Shown: piece after piece, positions 12,601-24,600 of the stretch
How the letters are laid out: every line of letters starts with the position of its first letter
Numbering within the stretch: position 1 is the stretch's first letter
Origin: Parelaphostrongylus tenuis
Lineage: Eukaryota > Nematoda > Chromadorea > Rhabditida > Metastrongylidae
NCBI GenBank assembly: GCA_019055375.1
Contig: JAHQIW010007046.1
Span: 372,001-436,000, forward strand
Length of the DNA stretch: 64,000 bases
Direction of reading: 5' to 3'
The notes under the pieces: generated by a model
Databases searched by the model: none
What the model was told of the DNA's origin: nothing
The model's input: only the letters and a program-made list of their open reading frames with translations
Translations under genes and position numbers: made by a program

Positions 12601-15600
12601 ACTTAACGATTTATCAGACGACATGTGATGGAGAACTGTCCCACATTCATGCAAAAAAAAACCTAGCCCTCTCTGCAATCCAGAAAGGATGGTAAGTGCC
12701 CACAATGAAAACTGGGGAACGCCCCACTAAGAATGCGATTCTTCATTCTAGCGACGCTCCTCTTCAATACAATCGACTCAATACCAAACGAACATTCACA
12801 ACTGCAGAGACGACCACCTTGTGTACATCGACTTCGCATACATGCGATTTTGAAGAATGCGAAAGCGCCCAAACGTTACTCGAATGATTTCTTATGGCAA
12901 CTTCTTACTATTTCAATGACCTCTTTAGATATTACTTTGTGATTCCGGGAAGAATAGACTTGACCAGCATTCAGCGACATTCATAAAAAACTGAGAACTG
13001 TCAAACAGCAACCGAATCCACTCACAGATTCAAAAATCTTCTTGTAATATAAAAGCGAGATAAAGGATAAAAGAGCTCTCGGCGTTGACCAGTCCTTGAA
13101 GGATGCGCCATGCACTCGTCCTCAATTTTTAACTTCGTTTTAGGTGATTAAATGCATACACTGGTCTTCACAATGACTCGCGGTGGCCTCTCGCTGAACC
13201 GAGTCACTGCTGCTTATCACCTACGACAAGTCTGACACTAGTATGATACCAATTCACCGATCCCGGAGTGGTAAATGTAGTGCTGAGCTATGAGCACGAG
13301 ACCGCATCATTGACCTCGTGTGCAACGCAAAGCACCTTTAACCACTGCGCCACAAGCGCTCTAAAAGCGAGATAACAAATAAAATTCAAGAAGTGTCGTA
13401 ATCCGCAAAATAACTGATATTATTGCATGTAGGCTGAGAGATTTATAATTTGATTATCAGTTAGACATAACGGATACTTTCAAGAAATAAGGTCTATCCA
13501 AAGAACTCGAAATATTGAGGACTCAGAAGATACCCTGGTAGAGATGAATTATTGCATAATAAGACAACAAAGGGAACGAGTCTTTCCTTGATTGGTTAAC
13601 ACATTGTGACAGCTCTTTTTTTGTTACCAAATGATACTATTACCACGTTACTTCGCGCGAAAGAATCACTACTACGACTTCCAGCAAGACGATGCAAAAC
13701 CTCACACGGTAAAGAAGACTAAGGAAAAGCTTGATGAACTGGAGGGAGTCGAGGTCTTGCCGCACGCAGCCTATAGTCCAAATGCTACGCCATCCGATTA
13801 TGACTCGCGTTTCCGCTCAATGGAAAAGTTCCTGCGTGTGGGCGCCGATTCGAGACATTTAATCAAATTGAAGAGGCATGTCAGAATTTTTTTTGATCCA
13901 AAGCTAAAAGAATGGTATTTCGAGGAGACTCGAAAGCTTGCATAATTGTTGGCGGAAGATCGTCGGGATGATGAAGATCTTTATTTTGAAGAATGTTTAT
14001 TGTTTTTGATTGAATTTGTGTAAAAAATTAGAATTTTCAGTGAGTGTTAAGAACCTTTTTCTCAATCCGATATTTTACTGACTGCTTGATAATCACTCCG
14101 AAAAACGCTGAAATACCAGAAAAACTTGGAACATGATTGGTTTCGAACTCATCCTCACCCTTTGCAAGATTGAGTTTTCCACTGTTCCATCGGCGTTCTC
14201 ACCCCGCCTTTCTCTCAGCTACGTTTTAACCTATTGGATAGCTGTCAGTATTCACTCACTCAGTGATTGAGGAGTGACTGAATGATTTGGTGCTACGAAA
14301 AGGTTACAAACCGCGGAAAGGATGACTGCAGACTTAAAACCACCTGTTGCAATCACATGGTACCCAATCGTTGAAAATTTAGGCAGAAAACAGAGCAAAA
14401 CTGTCAATTCGCGAAGCTTTGAGGAATCCGTTCCAGTGCTCCCCACCCATCTCCTTATCTACTAATCAACACCTTTCAATACAAGCTCTTTTGCCCAGAA
14501 ATTAATTTTTCAAGATCAGCGACAAGTGATGAAATGATTTACTCTTAGCTGAAGTTTCAACGGAAAATGTCCAATTACCACAACAAGGTGAAACGACTAT
14601 TGCTTCAAGTCGTCATAAGAGATCGTTCCAATGCGTTGCATCTATTTGGAAATTGTTTACAAACAACACTGAAAAATCATGGAACAAATGATTCATAACA
14701 AAGGCGACAGTCGCACACTTGGTGACATATTTTTCAATAATTTTGCGAAGTGTTACACTGAACTCGCTTGTACAGTGGCATCACAGATCAATACGGGAGT
14801 TTTGAAAGAAAAATTGTATAGAGTCCAGAAAACCAAATTCTGACGGGAGAAAAAAAAAAAGATTTGTGGAGTGCCGAAAACCACATTTCATTGTACCTCA
14901 AAATATTGTCTTATTACTAAGGAGTTATGGATTATAATGGCTTCTACTTCACTTATGTGAATTTACGATGAAGGCAAGATACCTTTGCTTAACTTTTCAT
15001 ATGTAAAAATCTACTGATTCTCACAGTCACCTCAGCTAGCTGCTTCGCAGATTTTGGAAAGTACTTGATAAGGTTTTTTCTATGCTAGCAGCTGTCTTCT
15101 TGTAAAAACAACGGTTTATAAACGCTTCCAGATCTTTTCATCTTAAAATTTGTATGCCTAGCATGTCCCTTGACATCTAGAATTCGTCATCACTAATTTC
15201 TACTCATCACTTCTTGACTACTTGCATCTTATTCCACCTCATCACTCTATTACAAAAGCTAATTTCTTATTTTCAACATAACGTTTTAACCTTCATATTA
15301 CCTTTGCATATACGAACATAGCTATCGGGTAACTTTCTCTAAAGTCAAATGTATGAAGAGTCAATTAGCCAAGTCTGTGAAGGTATAAAATATTACGAAT
15401 TTTATGAGTACTCGCTGTATCAGAAGAAGTTTATGTTTCAGCCACTTATGACTTACATGGTTGCAAATGTGCTGAACTTTAAGTGCAAGAAATTGATGGT
15501 CTTCGAAAGGCACGAGCAAATAATGAACACCTCGATTTTCTGCATAATGAACACCTCGTTTTTCTGTCCAACCTCCCATAATCATTTTCGCCTCTCTGAT

Positions 15601-18600
15601 AAATGACCAAGAAGTGACATATTTCAGAACTATTCAGACTGAGATGTGAAGTAGCTTTGGAGAAGTTCTTATTTGTGGTGAGATGAAAATAACGCTCAGA
15701 ACATATCATCAAGTTTTAATTGTGATAAGTAACAAGAAACTGATAAATGTTTGAAATGTGAGCAGGACTCGGAGCCTCAGGTGGGCTCCGAACTCACTAT
15801 TACACATTCCTACTCACAAGCTATCCATGATCTACCCACTAGCTCAGTTAAGCTGAATAATAGATAGTAGACAAGATAAGCAGTATGTAAAGATAAGACT
15901 TTGTGAACTTGATTGCAGCTTCAGAATAGATGGGTTCAATGCCGATTCAGGTTTTCCAAATCTTTTCCGCTAGTGGGTGACAGTTCATATAACGGACAGA
16001 GTAAAAAAAATTACTGAGAGGAAAAAAACAAGAGCTTTGGTAGGAGAGGTGACTGGCACATGCCACCTCTGAAGGCGGTAATGGAGGGTTCGCAGTTCGA
16101 CCCCAGGTTTCCAAATTGCCCGCATTTCAGCATCTTTGTGGTTGATTTTCGTAGCGCATCCTACCACGAAACAAGGATATGAGGTAAGTAAAAAGTAATG
16201 AATATTATAAATGTTTTTTTTTCACTACAATAGTCTGCCTAGTGGTTATCTAATCATCGGTATACTTATAAAATATATTAAGTAGATTGATAGCATGTCT
16301 ACAGAAAAATAAACACTGCTGGAAATGAATTTTCATTTTCTCAGCCTCGTGATAATAGCTAAATCATAAAAAAAATGTTTTTATGTTGAAAACAATTCCA
16401 TAGAAAAGAACGAACAACAATAGGAAAAGTTTCTTCCAAAAACGGAACATTTTCAGCTAAGCACTCTTGCATGTTATGAGGAACGCTGTAAAATCCCGTG
16501 CACACGTAGAGTTAAGGTGTTCAAATTGCTATCAAAATGAACTTGTGTTTGTCTTCTTAGCCTGGGAATTGCCCAAAAATTACTGATCATGAATGAAACA
16601 CTTCATCAAACACACGAAACCTTTCCCATAACAGTTTAAATCGTTCACTATCACTGTCAACACATAAGGCCCGGTAGGCACACTACAGCGTACATAGAAA
16701 AAGCATTTTTGACCTTTCGAAACCATTTCTAAACCCCTTTCCATTTCGTAAGCAGAACGATAGGACAATGATCTCAAGACGCACTTCGCATCATCGAAGT
16801 CGATAACTGATTTTTTTGCGTAACCCGTCGTCACATATCAGTATGAATCTCAGTACTCCTTGCATTCGATTCGTTTCTTGCATTCGTCCTTCACGAAGTC
16901 TCAAAATACTTAGCGTATTCTTTTAGCTGCTGTTTGAGACTTTCGTCTGTTTTGTGAATGACATGGGATGCTAGTCGAGACAATTTCCCTTGTGATCTTC
17001 AAAAAAATCGAGCCAGGGCGCCGCGAAGTGAACTTGAAAGAAAGTGTTAGGGTAGGAGCTCGAGCCTTGCTTCCTAATAGAGTGTATCGCTATCCACTGC
17101 GCTATTCCCTAGATTAGTGAGTAATTTTAACTAGACCAACACAGATTTTAATGTGACGCTGTGACTGGACCTAACGTTCTGGGTAAAAAAAATCGAACAG
17201 AAAGATAAAATGTACATGAGAAATCCAAATGAAACCTATGTTATCGTGTAGAGTCACGTATGCTTCACAGTTCGGTCCACAGTATAACTAAATGGTTGCT
17301 GCCGACCAATTGTTTTTCATTTTCTTCATTACTTCCGTGTTAAACTCTAACTTCCGGTTACAAAACTTCAAACTCAAGCAATTGTCTTACTTTTCACGGC
17401 CGAACAAATGGAATTCCCCCAAAAAAACGGTCATTCATTATGCGATCATTAGGGAAATTTGCCACGCTTGTGAAAAACGTTAGTTTTATCAGCAATTTAT
17501 ATACGCATATATGAACACTGTTAGAAAAATAATCTAATAGTCACTATACTCTCGGATGTGATCTTATATATCTGATCAATCTCGCTTTTAGATTTCATTT
17601 AGTAATACCGCCATATCCCACTGCAAGGTAGAAAAATGAATAAATACCTAAGAAATAGACAAAGGGGGCTCTTTCCTCTTAGGCCGGAACAAATGAAGAA
17701 GCGATCCCTTCCGCTGGACAAGAACTTTTCATAAGAGTGTTATCAATCATTCGAAAGCTTATATCTCGGGCTGTTGCACTGTATGGCCGTTTTTTTATAA
17801 GAGCCTCATCTATGACGCCGTAGCAATCAAAATGAAATCATTTTCTACACAGGTCGCTTCACTATTACTCTGCTGGAAGTACGAAAAGCATATGAACGTG
17901 TAAAGGAAATCTTTTATTGCCAGAATTATATGTTTTACCTGAAGTCTCTTTTGAAGCGGAGAAAAGATTCTAAATTGAATAACAAAAATTACACGCCACA
18001 TGAAAGACGCGGCACCGCAATCGATCGATAGTGGAACGCCGTATCGAGCCACGTCCAGCACATATCCAATACAACAAAAGTAAAGAAATGCGCAGCTTAT
18101 GTTTAATTCGATATCATTTTCTCTGCTACACTCTAGTGAAACGATCTTTTTCAGAAAATAAGCACAGAGTAGAATTGTCGAAACTTGAATTATCGAATGG
18201 TTGCTCAGAATTTCAAAGAGTAGTCTGTTGTGCGAAAAATGTGCGCTTGTGAAACACAAAAGTCTTCCTGCTAAAGCCTAATTTGAATTTTCGAATGATT
18301 ATAAATACACATATGGAAGCTCTTTTCTAGTGAAAGGGCTAGTATCTTTTTTATCCCTGCATGACATAAAAGGACCATCAGGGGACAAAACAAAATCACC
18401 TGCGCAAATACTGGCTCTTAGGCGAACATGGATGCATCGAAATGAGCGACGTGTTGAAAAACTGACTTGTAATCTTCCACGCAGCGTGGATTTTTGAGTT
18501 AGCAATTTATGTTGGATTGCTAGATGGAAAAGTTATTAAGAAAAAAAAATGAAAACTATGCGGAAGATGGTTTGAGATTGCTTACATCTATATATAAAAC

Positions 18601-21600
18601 CTGTCTACTGTGATGATGCATGTAGCCACCTATAGATGGACCTGGAATTAGCCGTAGTGCTCCGAGAACGACTTACCTGTTAATGACATACATCCAGTAG
18701 ACTGAAAATAAACTACGGAGAATAACGGAATTCGCCTACTGTTTCTTGAATAACGGAGCCTACTCGGCTTCTAGTACTCTGTGCAGATGAGTGGAGTTAT
18801 TTTTTTTATTCGCACAATAACTACATTTCAGGTGGTGTCGGATAACAATAATCAGATAGGGACTATGATGAATATGAAATGAGAAGTTATCGCGTTGGAC
18901 ATCGAGTGAAGTAGCAAATTCGCACCAACGGACAGCAGTTCCAGCGGTAACTGCATGGAAACGTCCTGGCACGGTCAGCTCAAATTTCTACGACTAGCAA
19001 CAGTCTAACACAATTTGAGCCGTTCGTCAACATCACTGTTTGAAATGAGACGTTCATCAATAAAGTCAAGCTATAGCCTTTTCGATATATCTACAGAAAA
19101 TCCATATGATGGTGTGTAATAACATCAAATGTATCAAGATTTTTTTAACCCGCAACTTCGGGTTTCGTACACCATAAGAGATATGAATTACAAGGAATTT
19201 TGACGCGTTAAAATGAGAAACACGATAACCGGTTGAGGGAAAAAAAGAACGTTTCTCTTCAAAATATGCCTAAAATAGTATAGCTATCGGGAAAACGAAA
19301 AATTCACAACTCTAGCATGAAAATGTAAGATTTTTTACTTCTTCATGTGAAACTAACCTGAACATCCGGATAATCTGCAGTGACTCGATCTTCAAACAGA
19401 GTTGTTGATGTTGAAGTCGATGATGGAGAAGATGCTATAACAGTCGAAACATAATGGTTTCCACGAGTATACGCGCCAACGAAACTTGTTCCCCAGTTAA
19501 GCGTATCACTTGCCCACTGCATAAAACAAATGACAGGACTGAGATCTTTTCACACGGCGTCTAAAATAAGAAATAAAGCCTTTGCAGGACATAGCTCTGC
19601 AGATTTTTCAGTTGCAGTTCAATTTCATCGATGAGCTCAGCAGTGTTTGAAGAACGTGGCAGATCTTTGTACCTATACTCGCTGTTCTATGATCAGAACG
19701 AACAGGCCGAGCTATGGATTGCAAAGCACTTACTCTATGATGAACGATTCAAGTTCAGTGAGAATTCAACAAACTCGATGGGTAAGAGGATAAACAGAGA
19801 AAAGGGAAAATTATCCAAAGATCACAAAATTTTTCGAAAGGAACAGATCTCGTTCCTGCAAAGTATACTAATCTTCTCTATGAATTCCCTAAGAAACGTC
19901 CTACCTATTCCATTTGACAACGAGACGGATGGAACCGATTCACACGACGGATGCGAATCCTCCTCATCCATTGTTTTTGCTGCATATCTAGTCTCTGTCT
20001 GCGTGCATGCAGTGCAGGACGATGGACCAGAAAGCGTGATCTGTCGCTCTGCTTCGGCCTGGATCTGCTTGCACATTGGTTTATGTCGTTTCCAGTCAAA
20101 TTGCTGAAAAACACGTGAGATAGCAGTGATTTGTTTACTGACAAACTTGTCTTTCAGTACAATCAAGAAATCAAGGGAAAATTATGAGTAGAAAGATGTT
20201 GATTTTGCAAAAGACGAAGCGGATTTGGGACAAATACCCCATTTGAAAGGAAAGAACAGAGAGAGGGAGAAAAATTACAAATACTTATGATGCTCAAAAG
20301 GCTTGCATTGATAATCGCAACTTTCCTAATTTTCATCAGGTTGTATAACTAATGCAAAGTTCTTTTTAACTTCATGGAACATCTATTTAGTTAGTTGGTG
20401 TTCTTTTCCTCTGTGTACATAACAACCACTGCGACTCAGTTGTCAACAAATCATCATTAGTGTACACTTTGCGGTTGAGACGTTGAACCATGACTAGCGT
20501 GATTTTCGTCATCGCGGTGTACTATCAATGTGCCGGATCACTAAATGTCGACTCTCCAGCTCCCTACGTAAGGCGGGTCGCTCCGAGCGTTGCACTCGAT
20601 TAGGCGTTTGATAGCGCTGAGTGATATTCGTCCCGCCAAATTCAGTTAAATTCTTTCAGAAACGCACAGAAGAAATAACTGAAAGTTTTACTTCCGTTTT
20701 CATTAGATAATCGACGATCTAAGACACCCTTTGGGTCGTTCGCTCCTTAGTCCTTAGCTCTACGTATTACCACTTTGTGTTGATTTTTCTACTAAAGGAG
20801 TGGCATTCAGGTAAATTCACATCATTCAGCACAAACGGCACGACAATTCCATTTCTTATGAGCACTCCAAGTGTTCTCAAATTCAATTAACAATCCATTA
20901 TTCTTCGAGTGCTTCCAAGAAATGGAGTACTGATTCCCATTTTCCGAGACTGACTTCATAAGAACAGTAATATCATTAGAGATTGAATAGTAGACATGTC
21001 AGTCACAGCTGTTCATTACCATGTTTTGCTACTTCAATTATTGGGGATGTTTTGACAAGACTGAAAACAGTTCCCCGTAATTCTTATAACAATGTGTATT
21101 AGCTTCATAATCTGAAAAAACGTGTAAATAGTATTGCTAAGATCATGACGTCTTCGCAACTACTTCCTTTATGTGTGTGCCATAGTTTGGTGGTAAAAAT
21201 CTAATAGCTGTACAAATAGAACTCCGCCGTTTTCTCTTTCTGCTGTAACAATTGTAAAAACAAAGAAATTCAAATTCTTTTCCCTGCTTGAAAGTGCGTC
21301 AAAGACGTTATTTACTTACGTGTTCTTTATGTAGAAAATATTTTATACAATGATTTTTAAAGGGCTTTGAAAAAGGCTTTTATACCTCAGAAAACGCCAT
21401 TTGGAGGATCTTTACATCGCAGATTTATTAACCAAAAGTAGTTGAAATTACTTGATTTTGATATAATTCACTCGCCCATTTTCTTATTAATATTTTGGTA
21501 TACAATTTGGCTAAACTTGCTTTGAGATGGAGCTATGGTGGAAAAAATTTCGCTTGTTAGTAATGCACAAATGGCGCGTACGGGAAAATTCTAGTGAAGC

Positions 21601-24600
21601 GGAGCACAAGATAAGTGGAACTTGGTTCGAGCTCCATTTTAAAGCATGTACAGGGAAGTTGTTTTAACAGTGTTCGCAAGAATATGCGGAATGGAACGAT
21701 ATCGAGGTCATGCAATCCCATTGCTATTATCTTATTAGAAACCAAAACGGCACGAACATTACATTTTGCTGCATGGTTTTGATGAGTTCCGAAAAATAGC
21801 GTGGAAAAGCTGGGCAGCGTCTTGATGTGATTCAGTGGGGAGCAGATTTTTGAAATTTTTGGAATGTCGAATAGCATTCTGGACAGCATGGACTATTCGG
21901 TTTGAGCATCGAAAAGCAATCACTTTTGTGATTTACTTAGTCAATTCCCGCTGGATTTCTTACCATCCTTTGCAATTTTAGCATGTTTTGCTTCATTTCG
22001 CTCACGTCTCTTTCGTAACACTACTCTGCAGCGTTTTGCAGGAAGAAAAATGATGAATAATTGCGACTCATGCAACTTAACGGGTTCTGTTTCATTAAAA
22101 CGTGTTTTTGGATAAAGATGCCGCTTCGTAACTATCAAAATCTCATATTTCTTTGCACTAACGTGGTGCTAACCAAGTCGGCCGCTTTACTCACTAATAT
22201 CGTCGGCGAAAAATCTCCGATTCCGTTGAAAACCTGGAGGCAAAAGCGAAATCAATCAATTAAATCTTCGATTTGTAATGATGTGGTCTGCGTTGTTGAG
22301 ATACTCGATGAAACTCCTAAGTCTATCGTTGAAGAGAGGGATTTTGCAGCTCGAGCAACCATAAGTGGTCTTGACTATAGTGGTAAGCCTATGCAGCCGC
22401 CCTTTGCACCATAGTCACGGCAGTAGCAGCTATTTATTATTATTTTTGCCATTTGGGTCTTTTACCCTTTTCGATTAACGGTCCTCTCGGCGCTCTGCTA
22501 TGCAGCTGAGACGTAGGCTGGTACTTCGACCACGTCAAGGCTGCTACGAACAACTCATAGAGCGCTTGAACGATGTCTTCTGAAATACAGTCGGCGCACA
22601 AAACATCTGGCCAGCTTGCGTAGCTCAGATCTACAAAGTCCATCTCATCTTCGTGACCCAGACGTCTATACATCTATAGTCAAACACATATAATGGGCCG
22701 GTCATATACTGAGAAGAACGGACGACAGATGGACGAGAAGAACTGTAGGTGGATTCCACGACAATGTACGCGTCCTCAAGGACGACGACCACCTACATGT
22801 TGGGCGGACGTGTTCGACAAAAGAATTAAGGAGATGTACTCGCAGCTCCCGATTTTTTTCAGATCACAGTATGATACTCGCAGAAGCCGCCATGTTCAAA
22901 TTACACCCCCGTCATGAACGACTGTCGCGTAGCAGTAAGACGAATGGAATATGGCTGGGGTCCGCACAACTAGTAAAGACGGACCGTTCAAGTATCACGT
23001 ATCAAACAAGTGTGTCTTTAGAAAAGTTTGCAGAGGTATAGCGATAACAGGGGGAAGAGCTACGGACAGCTTGTACGGATGTCAGAAACTGTAGAAAGAA
23101 CTTGCTTCGTTCAGGCGAAAGACTACTGATAACCTATGACTTAATTCTCAATAACGTGGTTGCAAGCTTCGGGCTCAATTGACATGCATATTACAACCGG
23201 CATATACAGAGAAACTTTACAAACTATACTTATGTTTCTTCATTCTATCATTACCCAATTCCATTCTATTTGAGTCAATGAGATCTTGTTTTGATCAGTT
23301 TCTGACCAAACAAGATTAATTCCTTGGCTTCCATTATGATATCTGGCTTGGCATGTGACGCGGTCGCCGAATGGGCGAGGCGCGTTCCAATGACAATTTT
23401 GTAGTTCGTCTTTTGTCTAGATCTCTTCTGTAATGTTCCTTTCAGTCGTGATGATTAAGGGAGAGGGGTCGGGCAAGACGCGTCCCAATTCAAATTCTTT
23501 CGGGCGCGTTGCAGCAATCGGTGTAACATATTTGATACACGTGGGAGCCAAAGGGTTTGACTCATCATGTTAGGGTTCTGTCGATTACTTTTTTAGCAGA
23601 TTACGGGAGAGGGAGGCAAGTGGTTGTAACTCCGTGGAACGCCACAGCCAGGCTATTCACAAGATTGCTAGGGAACTCGCCCAACCAGTATTCTGTAACG
23701 TTCAAAAAGAAAACGAGGGAACGAACCGAATGCTGGAAGTACTAAAATTCGCACGGAGAACAAAAAACACTGTGAAGACGGATAAAATAAAATAAATCAA
23801 AGTACAATATTTGCTAACCTGATAACATATCTTGAGTCTTTCATGAGGCCTGATGTGGCACATATACAGTGCTACACACGTGTTTCGATATTACAACCTC
23901 ATCAGTAGCACGGTGCTCTTCGGGTCAGTCAATTCCTTGCAGGGGGACATGCTCCCTCCATATAAACAAATCGACATCAAATAATTACAGTGCCAGTAAA
24001 GTGACAAGATCACCTGCAGTGCGGTGCTTTACAGTACCTTTATATTCGATAGTTATTTCGAGCAAGGTCTATAAAAATAGACAAATGTAAAGGTATGATG
24101 CATCTCACCAATCACGAGCGGTCGACTGTTGGCCACTGCAATGTTGAACATTTTATCACCTGATAAGCAGTGATTTGAAAAAATTCAACGTCAATTCGTT
24201 CATAAATAAGAGTATATCCTCCTGCAGGGAATTTGCTGAACCGAAAATTACCTAGCTACTCATGAGGTTGTAATGCCGAAACACGTGTCTAGCAATACAT
24301 AAATGTCATAACAAATCTCATGGAATGCTCAAGATATGTTAACAGATTGTATATTGTTTTGAGCGAGGTCTATAAAAAAGTCAAATATAACGGTAAAAAG
24401 CTAATACTGTTTGGAAAAGTAATACACTTATGTCGAACAAAACAGAAGTAAACTAGAAGTCGAAGAAATTGCTTTTTGAAACCACATTCTTATTTAATAA
24501 TAGTGAAAAACATTTACAGAGCGGTGGAATCCGGAAAAAAGTCCCATATTCACCTGATGAGGAGAACTACGTCTCGTTAGCACATTCCAGACGCCACGTT

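Larger units (their letters stand above)
8219..19011 (-). other. Proposed EGL-9 intron of about 10.8 kb
   Basis: Contains an RTE copy, SINEs, a mariner C-terminal fragment and dispersed unknown repeats. Nothing recognisable was seen in 8,450-10,000, 14,100-16,000 or 16,850-16,970 apart from short chance frames. The 84-codon minus-strand frame at 16,580-16,834 has coding-like composition but no recognised family. Confidence 0.5.
23815..24350. repeat. Inverted pair of hammerhead-bearing repeats (unit 1)
   Basis: The left arm (minus) and right arm (plus) share, in order: a GCGTCGATT-like lead, a CTGCAGGGAATTTGCTGAACC-like block, the hammerhead motif, a TAAATGTCATAACA-like block and a CTCAAGATATGTTA-like end. 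The arms are separated by about 210 nt. A related stretch, GGTCTATAAAAA, lies inside at 24,065 and again just outside at 24,367. Confidence 0.75.

Noticed and set aside
16580..16834. Continuation of EGL-9 (VIVNDLNCYGKGFV resembles the domain entry)
   Set aside because: The true entry is at 3.6 kb with a much better match. This frame lacks fitting splice phases.
17810..18259. 149-codon minus-strand frame with hydrophobic segments
   Set aside because: Large parts are the dispersed unknown repeat read through. No start context or splice signals.
19228..19250. Separate mariner element at a lone terminus-like motif (TTGAGGGAAAAAAAGAACG)
   Set aside because: No partner terminus or transposase homology within a plausible distance.
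19631..20107. 158-codon plus-strand frame
   Set aside because: Shadow of EGL-9 exons on the minus strand, where the MYND ligands and splice sites are found.
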